Shown: positions 1 to 8,928, counted from the first letter of the stretch. The stretch: 64,000 bases of DNA from Curtobacterium sp. MCPF17_052 (GCF_003234085.1 NZ_QKSD01000017.1:1-64000), one strand, 5' to 3'. Numbers and translations: made by a program. Notes: generated from the letters alone by a model not told the origin.

Positions 1-294
1 AGGAATTGCTTCATGACCCGACCAGCCGAAACCGATCGAGCACGAGGTCAATAAAATTGGCATTGACAATGTGCACGCTGTTGAGTTCTCAAGGACCAGA
101 CGCACTCCCCACACAACACCAACACGATGTCACGCCAGAGAGGCTGTCGTTCTCGAACCCACCGGATGACCGACACGAAGTCGACACCTGATCGATGGGG
201 GTGGTTGCTGGAGGCGGACCCCGTCCGGACTGCATCTCCCAGGTTCGCACCCGGTGACCGTCTCGGCCGTTCCGTTCCGCCTCAGCGGCAACGA
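1..294 (-). ncRNA. 5' leader of an rRNA operon (16S gene lies beyond the left edge)
   Basis: Read on the minus strand, bases 94-77 give CCTTGAGAACTCAACAGC, a motif that typically lies in the transcribed spacer just before 16S genes in Actinobacteria and is linked to antitermination and processing. It is followed by an AT-richer stretch with a GTCAAT/ATTGAC inverted pair (47-52 and 62-67) of the kind seen just before mature 16S RNA. No 16S sequence is inside the window. A strong promoter (301-329) sits at the right distance upstream. No protein-coding gene is convincing between 1 and 456. That the 16S gene begins just left of base 1 is inference. Confidence 0.72.
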
Positions 295-300
295 GTGATT

Positions 301-329
301 ACTCTACACACGGTCCGAGGGCCTGCCAA
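301..329 (-). promoter_or_regulatory. Probable rRNA operon promoter
   Basis: On the minus strand TTGGCA (329-324) and TAGAGT (306-301) are separated by exactly 17 bases, a good match to a housekeeping sigma factor promoter. Predicted transcription starts near 294 and would run into the 16S leader. It is the best two-box promoter at the left end. Confidence 0.65.
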
Positions 330-410
330 CCAGGTCCGATCCCGGGCGTGTCGTGCCGTCGGACGATGCCGCGTACCGACGTCACCAGGCCTGCCCCGAG
401 ACGGACGGAA

Positions 411-435
411 GCCCGACACCATGACGGTGTCGGGC
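411..435 (-). terminator. Hairpin terminator after the FAH-family gene
   Basis: GCCCGACACC, five-base loop, GGTGTCGGGC: a perfect 10-bp stem 22 bp downstream of the FAH-family stop codon, followed on the minus strand by a modestly T-rich run. It separates the amino-acid operon from the rRNA promoter. Confidence 0.7.
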
Positions 436-456
436 CTCCAGATCGGTGCGGGGCAC

Positions 457-1227
457 TCAGTGCCGGGCGATGACCGGGTTGCGGAGCGAACCGATGCCGG
501 AGATCGTGACCTCCACCACCTCGCCGTCCCGGATCTGCCCGACGCCGGCGGGGGTCCCGGTGAGGATGACGTCGCCGGGCAGCAACGTCCAGATCGACGA
601 GATGAACTCGATGAGCGTCGGGATGTCGTGGATCATCTCGTTCGTCGAGGCTGCCTGGCGGAGGTCGCCGTCGACGCGCGTCTCGAGCCGGATGTCGGAC
701 GGGTCGATCTCCGTTTCGATGACCGGGCCGAGCGGGCAGAACGTGTCGAACCCCTTCGCTCGCGCCCACTGACCGTCGCGGGCCTGCAGGTCGCGCGCGG
801 TCACGTCGTTCGCGATCGTGTACCCGAGGATCACGCTCGCGAAGTCCTCCTTCGCCACGTTCTTGGCGAGGGAGCCGATCACGATGGCCAGTTCGCCCTC
901 GTGGTCGACGCGGCCGATGTCGGCGGGCAGACGGATCGGGTCCTCGGGGCCGATCACCGAGGTGTTCGGCTTGAGGAACACGACCGGGTCGTCCGCGGTG
1001 TGCTCCTCCATCTCCGAGACGTGCTCGGCGTAGTTGAGGCCGACCCCGATCACCTTCGACCGCGGGATGACGGGGGCGAGCAGCTTCGCGTCCTTCAGGG
1101 ACACCCGCTCCCCCGTCGTCTCGAAGCCCTGGTACATCGGGTCGCCGGCGAGCACCACCAGTGCGCGCTCGTCGAGGATGCCGTAGCGGGGGTCCTCCCC
1201 CTCGGTGCTGAACCGTGCGATCTTCAC
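457..1227 (-). CDS. Fumarylacetoacetate hydrolase (FAH) family protein
   Basis: A 256-residue protein of the FAH superfamily (acylpyruvases, oxaloacetate decarboxylases, 2-hydroxyhepta-2,4-diene-1,7-dioate isomerases), usually cytosolic Mg/Mn-dependent enzymes of keto-acid breakdown. Visible family features: an N-terminal region with GVGLNYAEH (61-69), the metal and catalytic signature HEGELAIVIG (109-118), NDVTARDLQ (140-148) and KGFDTFCPLGP (158-168). Length fits the single-domain bacterial type. The true substrate cannot be read from sequence. The GTG start at 1227 lies six bases after a TAGGGT hexamer and has no Shine-Dalgarno, so a leaderless transcript is likely; that hexamer overlaps the ilvE stop codon. 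It may also be read through from serA-leuB-ilvE. Confidence 0.9.
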   Translation of the reverse strand: MKIARFSTEGEDPRYGILDERALVVLAGDPMYQGFETTGERVSLKDAKLLAPVIPRSKVIGVGLNYAEHVSEMEEHTADDPVVFLKPNTSVIGPEDPIRLPADIGRVDHEGELAIVIGSLAKNVAKEDFASVILGYTIANDVTARDLQARDGQWARAKGFDTFCPLGPVIETEIDPSDIRLETRVDGDLRQAASTNEMIHDIPTLIEFISSIWTLLPGDVILTGTPAGVGQIRDGEVVEVTISGIGSLRNPVIARH

Positions 1228-1233
1228 GGGTCG

Positions 1234-1239
1234 ACCCTA
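1234..1239 (-). promoter_or_regulatory. -10 hexamer for leaderless FAH-family gene
   Basis: TAGGGT on the minus strand followed by six bases and the GTG start. The first three bases are the TAG stop of ilvE, so promoter and stop codon share sequence. Confidence 0.5.
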
Positions 1240-2376
1240 CTCAGCGCTCGGCGTCGGGTCCGTGAGCCGGACCATCCAGCCGTGCGGGTCGGGGCGGCGG
1301 CCGTACTGGATGTCGGTGAGTTCCTCACGCAGGGACATCGTCAGTTCGCCGGCGCCCGACGTCGGCGAACCGATCGTGAACCCCTCGCCTCGCAGCTCCG
1401 CGATCGGTGTGACGACGGCCGCGGTCCCACAGGCGAAGGCCTCGGTGATGGTGCCGTCGGCGACACCGTCCCGCCACTCCGCGAGGGACACCGCACGACG
1501 TTCCACGCTGAGGCCGCGGTCGAGTGCGAGCTGCAGGATCGAGTCCCGGGTGATGCCCTCGAGGATCGAGTCCGAGTCCGGCGTGACGAGCGTGCCGTCG
1601 GAGCGCACCAGGACGACGTTCATGCCGCCGAGCTCCTCCAGGTACTCGCCCTTCTCGGAGTCCAGGAACATCACCTGCTGGCAACCGTGCTCGTACGCCT
1701 CCTGCTGCGGCAGCAACGACGCCGCGTAGTTGCCACCGGTCTTCGCGGCTCCGGTGCCGCCCCGGGCGGCGCGGGCGTACTGCGTCGAGAGCCAGATGGA
1801 CACCGGCTTCGGGCCGGACGTGAAGTACGGGCCCGCCGGGCTGGCGATGCAGTGGTACTGCACCTCGTTCGCAGCACGGACACCGAGGAACGACTCGGTC
1901 GCGATCATGAAGGGGCGGAGGTACAGGCTCGTCTCCGGAGCGGACGGCACCCAGTCCTGGTCCGTCGCGACGAGCCGGCGGATGGACTCCACGAACACCG
2001 ATTCGGGCAGCTCCGGCAGCGCGAGCCGACGGGCGGAGCGGGCGAACCGACGGGCGTTGGCGTCGGGACGGAACGCCCAGATGGAGCCGTCGGCGTGCCG
2101 GTAGGCCTTCATGCCCTCGAAGATCTCCTGCGCGTAGTGCAGGACACTCGCACTCGGATCGAGGGAGAGCGGACCGTACGCGTGGACCGAGGCGTCGTGC
2201 CAGCCGTCGTCGATCGTCCACTCCACCGAGGCCATGTGGTCCGTGAAGTGCTTGCCGAACCCGGGGTCGGCGAGGATCTCCTCGCGCTCGGCGGCGGCAC
2301 GGCGCTCCGGGGACGGGGTCGTCGAGAAGTCGAGGGCGAAGTCGGTGTCGGTGGTCTCGGTGGTGCTGTCGCTCAT
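1237..2376 (-). CDS. ilvE: Branched-chain amino acid aminotransferase
   Basis: A 379-residue class IV PLP-dependent aminotransferase that moves the amino group from glutamate to the 2-oxo acids of valine, leucine and isoleucine, the last step of their synthesis. Signatures: EIFEGMKAYR (84-93) near the substrate site, the probable PLP lysine Lys212 in KTGGNYAAS, and EELGGMNV (247-254). Length matches the longer actinobacterial and type-II IlvE. The ATG at 2376 has AGGAG eight bases upstream. It sits 14 bp after leuB and third in serA-leuB-ilvE, so its operon couples serine and leucine synthesis to transamination. Confidence 0.96.
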   Translation of the reverse strand: MSDSTTETTDTDFALDFSTTPSPERRAAAEREEILADPGFGKHFTDHMASVEWTIDDGWHDASVHAYGPLSLDPSASVLHYAQEIFEGMKAYRHADGSIWAFRPDANARRFARSARRLALPELPESVFVESIRRLVATDQDWVPSAPETSLYLRPFMIATESFLGVRAANEVQYHCIASPAGPYFTSGPKPVSIWLSTQYARAARGGTGAAKTGGNYAASLLPQQEAYEHGCQQVMFLDSEKGEYLEELGGMNVVLVRSDGTLVTPDSDSILEGITRDSILQLALDRGLSVERRAVSLAEWRDGVADGTITEAFACGTAAVVTPIAELRGEGFTIGSPTSGAGELTMSLREELTDIQYGRRPDPHGWMVRLTDPTPSAE

Positions 2377-2390
2377 GCGGGTGGCTCCTG

Positions 2391-3461
2391 TCAGGCCGTG
2401 GTGGTGCGTGCGGCTGCCGCGGCTCCGGCGATGGCGTCGCCGATCTGGGCCGTGGACCGTCGGGTGGTGCCCCGGCTGGCGAGGTCGGCCTCCACCGCGC
2501 GGGTCACCGCGGCCGCCAGGTCCGTCCGGCCGACGTGGTCGAGCAGCAGGGCGACCGAGAGGACCGCGGCGGTGGGGTCGGCCACCTGCTGGCCCGCGAT
2601 GTCCGGCGCGGACCCGTGGACCGGCTCGAACATGCTGGGGAAGGTGCCGTCGGGGTTGAGGTTGCCGGACGCCGCGAGGCCGATGCCACCGCTGATGGCG
2701 CCGGCGAGGTCGGTGATGATGTCGCCGAAGAGGTTGTCGGTGACGATGACGTCGAACCGGGAGGGCTCGCGCACCATGTGGATGGTGACCGCGTCCACGT
2801 GCTGGTAGTCGACCGTCACCTCCGGGTACTCGACACCGACCGCGGCGACGGTCCGCTGCCAGAGCGAGCCGGCGTGCACCAGGACGTTGCTCTTGTGCAC
2901 CAACGTCAGGTGCTTCCGCGGGCGCCGCATCGCGAGGTCGAAGGCGTACCGCACGACCCGTTCGACACCGTGCGCGGTGTTGAGCGAGACCTCGGTGGCG
3001 ATCTCGTGCGGGGTGTCGACCCGGATGGCGCCGCCGTTGCCGACGTAGGGGCCTTCGGTGCCTTCACGGACGACGACGAAGTCCACCTCGCCCGGGTCGG
3101 CGAGCGGCGAACCGACCGCCGCGTGCACCTTGGTCGGACGCAGGTTGACGTAGTGGTCGAACGCGAACCGCAGCTTCAGCAGCAGGCCGCGCTCGATGAT
3201 GCCCCCGGCCAGACGCGGGTCACGAGGGTCGCCGCCGACGGCGCCGAGCAGGATCGCGTCGTGTCCCGCCAGAGCCGTCAGGTCGTCGTCGGTGAGGATG
3301 TCCCCGGTCGCCAGGAAGCGCTCGGCTCCCAGCGAGAACGGGGTCTCCTGCACGTTGAGGTCACCGTCGGTCACGGCGTGCAGGACCTTCAGTGCTTCGT
3401 CCACGACCTCCGGGCCGATGCCGTCGCCACGGATGACGGCCAGCCTGAGCGTCTGCGACAT
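2391..3461 (-). CDS. leuB: 3-isopropylmalate dehydrogenase
   Basis: A 356-residue NAD-dependent beta-decarboxylating dehydrogenase that converts 3-isopropylmalate to 2-oxoisocaproate in leucine synthesis. Seen: N-terminal [12 protein letters not shown] (8-19), the [19 protein letters not shown] metal/substrate signature, and GSAPDIAGQ near the C-terminus, which binds the nucleotide. Full length for the family. ATG at 3461 with AGGAGA five bases upstream. Nine bp separate it from serA, so it is cotranscribed. Isocitrate or tartrate dehydrogenase relatives share the fold, but the neighbours ilvE and serA favour LeuB. Confidence 0.95.
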   Translation of the reverse strand: MSQTLRLAVIRGDGIGPEVVDEALKVLHAVTDGDLNVQETPFSLGAERFLATGDILTDDDLTALAGHDAILLGAVGGDPRDPRLAGGIIERGLLLKLRFAFDHYVNLRPTKVHAAVGSPLADPGEVDFVVVREGTEGPYVGNGGAIRVDTPHEIATEVSLNTAHGVERVVRYAFDLAMRRPRKHLTLVHKSNVLVHAGSLWQRTVAAVGVEYPEVTVDYQHVDAVTIHMVREPSRFDVIVTDNLFGDIITDLAGAISGGIGLAASGNLNPDGTFPSMFEPVHGSAPDIAGQQVADPTAAVLSVALLLDHVGRTDLAAAVTRAVEADLASRGTTRRSTAQIGDAIAGAAAAARTTTA

Positions 3462-3470
3462 GTGGGTCTC

Positions 3471-5060
3471 CTAGAGCGTGATGTCGATCTCACGCAGCGA
3501 GGCCGCGTCGATCGTGGAACGGACGTGCTCGAGGACGTCGTCCGGCACCGGCGAGTCGACGGTCAGCACGCTGAGCGCCTCACCGCCGGCGGACTGACGG
3601 GCGATCTGCATCGCGGCGATGTTGATCCCCGCCTCGCCGAACTCCTTGCCGTAGACCGCGACGATGCCCGGACGGTCCGTGTAGGCCATCACGACGTGGT
3701 GCTTGTCGAGGGCGACCTCGACGTCGTACCCGTTGATCTCGACGAGCTTCTCGACCTGCTTCGGGCCGGTGAGGGTGCCCGAGACGCTGATCGCCGGGCC
3801 GTCCGACTGCGCACCGCGGATCGTGAGGAGGTTGCGGTACTCGGGGCTGTCCGCGTCGGTGATGAGCCGGACGGTGACACCGCGCTGCTCGGCGATGAGC
3901 GGCGCGTTGACGTAGGACACCTGGTCGCTGACGACGTCGGTGAACACGCCCTTCAGCGCCGCGAGCTTCAGCACGCTGACGTCGTACGCGGCGAGCTCGC
4001 CGTGCACCTCGACGTCGATGCTCGTCACGGGCGAGGTCGCCATCGCCGTGAAGACCTGGCCGAGCTTCTCGACCAGCGGGATGCCCGGGCGGACGTACGG
4101 GTCGATGACACCACCGGCGACGTTGACCGCGTCCGGGACGAGCTCGCCACCGAGAGCGAGGCGGACCGACTTGGCGACGGCGACACCCGCCTTCTCCTGC
4201 GCTTCGTCGGTGGAGGCACCGAGGTGCGGGGTCACGACGACGTTCGGCAGGGACACGAGCGGCGAGTCCTTCGGCGGCTCGGACACGAACACGTCGAGAC
4301 CGGCGCCGGCGATGGTGTTCGACGTCAGCGCCCGGTGCAGCGCGTCCTCGTCGATGAGCCCGCCGCGGGCGACGTTCACGACGAAGGCGGTCGGCTTCAT
4401 CAGCGCGAACTGCTCGTCGGAGATCATGCCCACCGTCTCGGGCGTCTTCGGCATGTGGATCGTGGTGAAGTCCGCGCGCCGGAGCAGGTCCTCGAGCGAG
4501 ACGAGTTCGACGCCGAGCTGCTGGGCGCGGGCCGAGGTCACGTAGGGGTCGTACGCGATGACCGAGACGCCGAACGCCTGCAGGCGCTGGGTGATCAGGG
4601 CACCGATGCGGCCGAGGCCGATGATGCCGACCGTCTTCTCGTAGAGCTCGACACCGGTGTACGACGACCGCTTCCAGGCACCGGCAGCCAGCGACGCGTG
4701 CGCTGCCGGGATGTGGCGGGCGAGCGACAGGATGTGCCCGACCGTCAACTCGGCCGCGGAGATGATGTTGGACGTCGGCGCGTTGACGACCATCACGCCG
4801 GCGGTCGTCGCCGCTTTGATGTCGACGTTGTCGAGGCCGACGCCGGCACGGGCGACGACCTTGAGCTCCGGGGCCGCGGCGATCGCCTCGGCGTCGACCT
4901 TGGTCGCGGAGCGCACCAGGATCGCGTGCGCGTCGGACAGCGCCGCGAGCAGCGCCGGACGGTCGGTGCCGTCCACGTTCCTGATCTCGAAGTCGGGCCC
5001 GAGGGCGTCGACGGTGGCGGGCGAGAGTTCTTCGGCGATCAGTACGACCGGCTTCGACAC
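3471..5060 (-). CDS. serA: D-3-phosphoglycerate dehydrogenase
   Basis: First step of serine synthesis: NAD-dependent oxidation of 3-phosphoglycerate to 3-phosphohydroxypyruvate. At 529 residues it is the long, two-regulatory-domain type known from mycobacteria. The substrate-binding half begins with the SKPVVLIAEELS stretch, the NAD fold has GLGRIG (148-153), and the catalytic set is Arg232 (ARGG), Glu261 (SEPP) and His279 (TPHLG). An allosteric intervening domain follows (about 315-450) and an ACT domain (about 455-529, DRPGIVAVYG) ends the protein, which in relatives binds serine for feedback control. GTG start at 5060 with GAGG upstream. Heads the serA-leuB-ilvE operon. Confidence 0.96.
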   Translation of the reverse strand: MSKPVVLIAEELSPATVDALGPDFEIRNVDGTDRPALLAALSDAHAILVRSATKVDAEAIAAAPELKVVARAGVGLDNVDIKAATTAGVMVVNAPTSNIISAAELTVGHILSLARHIPAAHASLAAGAWKRSSYTGVELYEKTVGIIGLGRIGALITQRLQAFGVSVIAYDPYVTSARAQQLGVELVSLEDLLRRADFTTIHMPKTPETVGMISDEQFALMKPTAFVVNVARGGLIDEDALHRALTSNTIAGAGLDVFVSEPPKDSPLVSLPNVVVTPHLGASTDEAQEKAGVAVAKSVRLALGGELVPDAVNVAGGVIDPYVRPGIPLVEKLGQVFTAMATSPVTSIDVEVHGELAAYDVSVLKLAALKGVFTDVVSDQVSYVNAPLIAEQRGVTVRLITDADSPEYRNLLTIRGAQSDGPAISVSGTLTGPKQVEKLVEINGYDVEVALDKHHVVMAYTDRPGIVAVYGKEFGEAGINIAAMQIARQSAGGEALSVLTVDSPVPDDVLEHVRSTIDAASLREIDITL

Positions 5061-5083
5061 GACTGCGGTTCCTCACACGAGAC

Positions 5084-5102
5084 GGGTGGTGTACCACCAC
5101 CC
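5084..5102. promoter_or_regulatory. Inverted repeat in the serA promoter region
   Basis: GGGTGGTG-TAC-CACCACCC, a perfect 8-bp inverted repeat 24-42 bases before the serA start. A TAGGGT hexamer (minus, 5104-5099) overlaps its edge, so the repeat would lie over the transcription start. Could be an operator, or the 3' hairpin of the 5141 gene read on the other side; the former is inferred from position. Confidence 0.4.
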
Positions 5103-5140
5103 TACCGACGGCCGGACCCGGTTACGACGCCGGGAGCGGG

Positions 5141-5524
5141 TCAGAGCTCGACGAGGCTCGGCACGTAGAGCTGCAGCGTGAGCCACAGCGCGCCCGCGGC
5201 GGCGAAGGCGACGACGAGCACCGCGACGGTCACGACCGCCGTCGACCGTCGGGTGACCCACACGCCGACCGCGTACGCGAGCGGCGGGATGAGGACGTCG
5301 AGGACCAGCCACACCCACGGCACGGATCGCTGCAGGGACGCTCCACCGGCGGACCCGACGAACTCGTTGAACTTCTGCAGCTTGTCGGTGATCACCACGA
5401 AGTTGCCGACGCTCTGCGCGGTCATGTAGGCGAACAGCGCCGCGAAGCACACCCAGACGACGATCCGTCCGACCAGTTCCCCTGCGGTGCGGGACCCGCC
5501 AGCGGGGCGCTCGACGGCGCTCAC
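5141..5524 (-). CDS. Small integral membrane protein, third in the mtlD operon
   Basis: A 127-residue protein with no family I can name. It has about three hydrophobic helices: roughly residues 18-40 (IVVWVCFAALFAYMT), 68-88 (VWLVLDVLIPPLAYAVGVWV) and 94-120 (AVVTVAVLVVAFAAAGALWL). I chose the GTG at 5524 because it overlaps the preceding TGA as GTGA and has GGAG six bases upstream; a GTG at 5554 would add ten residues. Translational coupling to the 150-residue membrane protein upstream suggests the two act together in the membrane. Confidence 0.75.
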   Translation of the reverse strand: MSAVERPAGGSRTAGELVGRIVVWVCFAALFAYMTAQSVGNFVVITDKLQKFNEFVGSAGGASLQRSVPWVWLVLDVLIPPLAYAVGVWVTRRSTAVVTVAVLVVAFAAAGALWLTLQLYVPSLVEL

Positions 5525-5973
5525 CCGAAGCTCCGCGTCATCAGGAACGGCCACGGGAACAGCACGACGGCGCCGAGCAGCATCCAGAGCAACCGCGTGC
5601 GCGTGCTGCGGGTGCGGGCGACCCAGATCACCACGGCGAACCAGAGCGCCGGCGCGACGATCGCCAGGAAACGGAGCAGGGTGACGAAGCCGGACAGCAC
5701 CGCGTCGGTCGTCGACAGGTAACTGGTCGAGGCCGTGAGCAGCCAGGCGACGGTGTAGAGCAGGTACAGCCCGCCGAAGACACCGAACCCGATGAGCGCC
5801 CCGGACGTCTCGGGCGCGTCGGGATCACGGGAGTCCCGTTCCTTGACGGCGATCGGGTTGCGCGCGGCGTCGACGTGTGTCGCGTCCTCGGCGTCGCCCC
5901 ACGACAGGGCGGCGTCGTCGTCGGGTTCGCGCGCCTCGGTCATGCCGTCGATCCTACGAGGGTCGCCGCTCAT
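5521..5973 (-). CDS. Small integral membrane protein, second in the mtlD operon
   Basis: 150 residues, family not recognised. The first 55 residues are acidic and polar (EAREPDDDAALSWGD region), followed by about three membrane helices: residues 59-80 (GALIGFGVFGGLYLLYTVAW), 90-118 and 127-145 (LLWMLLGAVVLFPWPFLM). Starts with the ATG of an ATGA overlap with mtlD. A second in-frame ATG lies ten codons in. Its stop overlaps the next small membrane gene, giving mtlD followed by two coupled membrane proteins. Confidence 0.75.
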   Translation of the reverse strand: MSGDPRRIDGMTEAREPDDDAALSWGDAEDATHVDAARNPIAVKERDSRDPDAPETSGALIGFGVFGGLYLLYTVAWLLTASTSYLSTTDAVLSGFVTLLRFLAIVAPALWFAVVIWVARTRSTRTRLLWMLLGAVVLFPWPFLMTRSFG

Positions 5974-7160
5974 GCCTGCGCGGGCTGGGTCTCGAGGACA
6001 CCGGCGACCACGTCGCGGACCGCCGGGAACAGCGGATGGCCCTCCATGAGTCCGGTCAGGATCTCGGTCAGGGCGTGCGCGGTGGCACCGGAGCGGAGCA
6101 GGGCGTGCAGCTCGATCGACTCGGGGTCGTCCTGGTCGTCGAACTCCAGCGCGACGCGGACCGCACCGATGAGGTGGTCGACGGGCAGGCCGCGCTCGGC
6201 GAGCTGCGCGGCCGGGCCGATGAAGCGTTCACGACGACCGAGCTTGCGGAGCGGGTTGCGACCGACGCGACGGGTGGTGTCGGGCAGGAGCGGGTTCGCG
6301 ATGCGGGTCAGGTTCGCCGCGACGTAGCGGGCGTGGTCCGCCGGGTCGAAGCCGTGCTTCGCGACGAGCAGCGCCGTCGTCTCCGCGAGCACCCCGTCGA
6401 CCTCAGCCCGCACGTCGGGGTCCTGGAGAGCCTCCCGGATGAGCCCGATGCCGCGGACCCAGCCGTGGTAGGCGGCGGCGCCGTGCGCCGTGTTGACGGT
6501 GTAGAGCTTCCGCTCGACGAACGGCTGCAGGTCGTCGACCCAGGTCACACCGTCGATGACGGGAGGCTCGGAGCCGGTCCCGGCGAACGGCGTGCGTTCG
6601 ATGACCCACTCGTAGAACGGTTCGAGGACGACGTCGAGGCCGCCGGACTGTCCGAGCACCCCGGACTGGTCGGGGACGATGCGGTCGATCGCGCAGTTGG
6701 CGAAGACGGCGGCGACGTCGCGGTCCTCGAGGATCGGCGCGCGTCGGATGCTGGCGTGCAGCGAGTCGGTGGCGTTGAAGGCGTTCTCGCAGGCCACGAT
6801 CGTGACGTCGCCGCGGTCGATCGGGCGTGCGGCCAGCCCCTCGGCGATGAGCGGCGCCACGAGGGGCAGGGTGCGCGCTCCGACGGCCGTCGTGACGACG
6901 TCGGCGTCGGCGATCGCCTGCACGACGCGGTCACGGTCGGTCTTGCTGTTCAGCGCCCGGAACCCGTGGACCAGGTGCTCGACGGGCATCTCGCCGACCT
7001 CGTGCACCACGAACCGGCCGGCTTCGTTGAGGGCGGAGACCACGCGTTGGTCGACGTCGACGAAGGTGAGGTCGTAGCCGCTCGCCACGAGGAACTGGCC
7101 CACGAACCCGCGCCCGATCTTGCCGGCGCCGATGTGGACCGCTCGTCTCGTCACCGCCAT
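5970..7160 (-). CDS. mtlD: Mannitol-1-phosphate 5-dehydrogenase
   Basis: 396 residues, long-chain polyol dehydrogenase family; interconverts mannitol 1-phosphate and fructose 6-phosphate with NAD. The N-terminal nucleotide-binding loop is HIGAGKIGRGFVGQ (about 8-21), followed by the Rossmann domain and an alpha-helical C-terminal domain with NTAHGAAAYHGW, which carries the conserved catalytic region. I use the ATG at 7160; an upstream in-frame start would add 13 residues unlike the family. GATGAT ends six bases before it, so it may be leaderless. No mannitol PTS gene is next to it, so the source of mannitol 1-phosphate is not shown here. Confidence 0.92.
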   Translation of the reverse strand: MAVTRRAVHIGAGKIGRGFVGQFLVASGYDLTFVDVDQRVVSALNEAGRFVVHEVGEMPVEHLVHGFRALNSKTDRDRVVQAIADADVVTTAVGARTLPLVAPLIAEGLAARPIDRGDVTIVACENAFNATDSLHASIRRAPILEDRDVAAVFANCAIDRIVPDQSGVLGQSGGLDVVLEPFYEWVIERTPFAGTGSEPPVIDGVTWVDDLQPFVERKLYTVNTAHGAAAYHGWVRGIGLIREALQDPDVRAEVDGVLAETTALLVAKHGFDPADHARYVAANLTRIANPLLPDTTRRVGRNPLRKLGRRERFIGPAAQLAERGLPVDHLIGAVRVALEFDDQDDPESIELHALLRSGATAHALTEILTGLMEGHPLFPAVRDVVAGVLETQPAQA

Positions 7161-7304
7161 CGAACGATCATCCCATGCTCGACGGACCGTGCCTGCCACG
7201 GTGTGGAGGGGACGGCGACGGCGCGCGTCACGGCGCTGCGCTGACGTCCTCGGGAGACGTCGGGGTACTGGAGGAGCTGCTGCATGGTGTCCGGGTCACA
7301 TCGA

Positions 7305-7333
7305 GAGGCGGCGGTGCAGTGCACCGCCGCCTC
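7305..7333 (-). terminator. Terminator after ilvC
   Basis: GAGGCGGCGGTGC, three-base loop AGT, GCACCGCCGCCTC: a perfect 13-bp GC-rich stem starting 26 bp after the ilvC stop. It closes the ilvD-B-N-C unit before mtlD. No T-run follows, as is common in high-GC genomes. Confidence 0.65.
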
Positions 7334-7358
7334 GCGGGTCGAGCTTGTCTCAGGCAGA

Positions 7359-8384
7359 CTACCGCGCGGCCGAACCGTCGACGTAGTCCGAGTCGGCCTG
7401 CTTCCACGCGAAGAGCTTGCGGAGCTCGCGGCCGGTCGCCTCGACCGGGTGGCCCTCGCCCTTCTCGCGGAGGGCCGTGAACTCCGGCGCACCGGCGTCC
7501 TGGTCCTCGATGAAGCGCTTCGCGAAGGTGCCGTCCTGGATGTCGGCGAGCACCGCCTTCATGTTCTCCTTGACCTCGGGCGAGATCACGCGCGGGCCGG
7601 AGACGTAGTCACCGAACTCGGCGGTGTCGGAGATTGACCAGCGCTGCTTGGTGAGGCCGCCCTCCCAGATCAGGTCGACGATCAGCTTGAGCTCGTGCAG
7701 GACCTCGAAGTAGGCGATCTGCGGCTGGTACCCGGCCTCGACCAGGGTCTCGAAGCCGTACTGGATCAGCTGCGAGGTGCCACCGCAGAGGACGGCCTGC
7801 TCGCCGAACAGGTCGGTCTCGGTCTCCTCGGTGAAGGTCGTCTTGATGCCGCCGGAGCGCAGGCCGCCGATGGCCTTCGAGTAGGACCAGGCGAGGTCCC
7901 AGGCACTGCCCGAGGCGTCGACCTCGACCGCGACGATCACGGGGACGCCGCGGCCGGCCTCGTACTCACGACGGACCGTGTGGCCCGGGCCCTTCGGTGC
8001 GACGAGCGAGACGTCGACGCCCTCGGGGGCCTCGATGTAGCCGTAGCGGATGTTGAAGCCGTGGCCGAAGACGAGGGTCGCGCCCTGCTTGAGGTTCGGG
8101 GCGATGTCGTCCTTGTAGACGATGCGCTGGACCTGGTCCGGCGCGAGGATGACGACGACGTCGGCCCAGGCGGTGGCGTCGGCGGGCGTGTGGACCTCGA
8201 AGCCGGCCTCTTCGGCCTTCTGGAGGCTCTTCGAGCCCTCCTTGAGGCCGATCTTGACCTCGACGCCGGAGTCGCGGAGGTTGAGGGCGTGGGCGTGGCC
8301 CTGCGAGCCGTAGCCGATGACGGCGACCTTCTTGCCCTGGATGAGGCTCAGGTCGGCGTCGGCGTCGTACACGATGTCAGTCAC
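7359..8384 (-). CDS. ilvC: Ketol-acid reductoisomerase, class I
   Basis: 341 residues, the size of class I enzymes. It isomerises and reduces acetolactate or acetohydroxybutyrate with NADPH and Mg2+, second step of valine and isoleucine synthesis. NADPH loop [17 protein letters not shown] starts at residue 24; [10 protein letters not shown] and [16 protein letters not shown] carry the conserved metal-binding acidic residues. I place the start at the GTG at 8384 ([14 protein letters not shown]) because AAGGAGA lies nine bases upstream and the family begins there; the open frame extends further but unlike any relative. Last gene of ilvD-ilvB-ilvN-ilvC, 43 bp after ilvN. Confidence 0.96.
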   Translation of the reverse strand: MTDIVYDADADLSLIQGKKVAVIGYGSQGHAHALNLRDSGVEVKIGLKEGSKSLQKAEEAGFEVHTPADATAWADVVVILAPDQVQRIVYKDDIAPNLKQGATLVFGHGFNIRYGYIEAPEGVDVSLVAPKGPGHTVRREYEAGRGVPVIVAVEVDASGSAWDLAWSYSKAIGGLRSGGIKTTFTEETETDLFGEQAVLCGGTSQLIQYGFETLVEAGYQPQIAYFEVLHELKLIVDLIWEGGLTKQRWSISDTAEFGDYVSGPRVISPEVKENMKAVLADIQDGTFAKRFIEDQDAGAPEFTALREKGEGHPVEATGRELRKLFAWKQADSDYVDGSAAR

Positions 8385-8427
8385 GGTGCGTGGTCTCCTT
8401 GGTTGGGGTGTCTGGGGCGACCGGTGC

Positions 8428-8928
8428 TCAGCGCACCCGGTCGGTGATGCTCTTCGGTCCGCGGCCCATGCCGAGGAGTCCGGCGCGGGCCAGCTCCTTG
8501 ATGCCGTAGGGCTCGAGGACGCGCAGGATCGCCTGGATCTTGCCGGGGTCACCGGTCACCTCGACGACGAGCGAATCGGTGGCGACGTCGACGACCTGCG
8601 CCCGGAAGAGCGTCACGGCGTCGAGCACCGCGGACCGGGTCTGGTTGTCGACCCGCACCTTGACGAGCATGTGTTCGCGCTGCACCGACTGGGGGAAGTC
8701 GAGCTCCACGATCTTGATGACGTTCACGAGCTTGTTGAGCTGCTTCGTCACCTGCTCGAGCGGGAGGTCCTCGACGTCCACCACGACGGTGATGCGGCTG
8801 AGGCCGTCCACCTCGGTGTTGCCGACGGCGAGGGACTCGATGTTGAAACCGCGCCGGGCGAACAGGCCGGCGACGCGGGTCAGCAGACCCGGCTTGTCCT
8901 CCACGAGGAGGGACAGGACGTGGCTCAT
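8428..8928 (-). CDS. ilvN: Acetolactate synthase small (regulatory) subunit
   Basis: 166 residues with an N-terminal ACT domain (about 2-76; [31 protein letters not shown]) that binds valine, and the C-terminal ALS_ss_C domain ([17 protein letters not shown]). It activates and gives feedback sensitivity to IlvB. Its ATG overlaps the ilvB stop as ATGA and has GGGGAG seven bases upstream, the usual coupling for subunits made in fixed ratio. Full length for the family. Confidence 0.96.
   Translation of the reverse strand: MSHVLSLLVEDKPGLLTRVAGLFARRGFNIESLAVGNTEVDGLSRITVVVDVEDLPLEQVTKQLNKLVNVIKIVELDFPQSVQREHMLVKVRVDNQTRSAVLDAVTLFRAQVVDVATDSLVVEVTGDPGKIQAILRVLEPYGIKELARAGLLGMGRGPKSITDRVR

Noticed and set aside
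127..2808. Long plus-strand open frame opposite FAH, ilvE and leuB
   Set aside because: Very Arg/Asp/Val-rich translation, no recognisable domain; the minus-strand genes are clear. Typical of GC-rich antisense frames.
2535..5168. Plus-strand frame of 877 codons opposite leuB and serA
   Set aside because: Low-complexity HRHRDVDRG-type composition, no homology that I can see.
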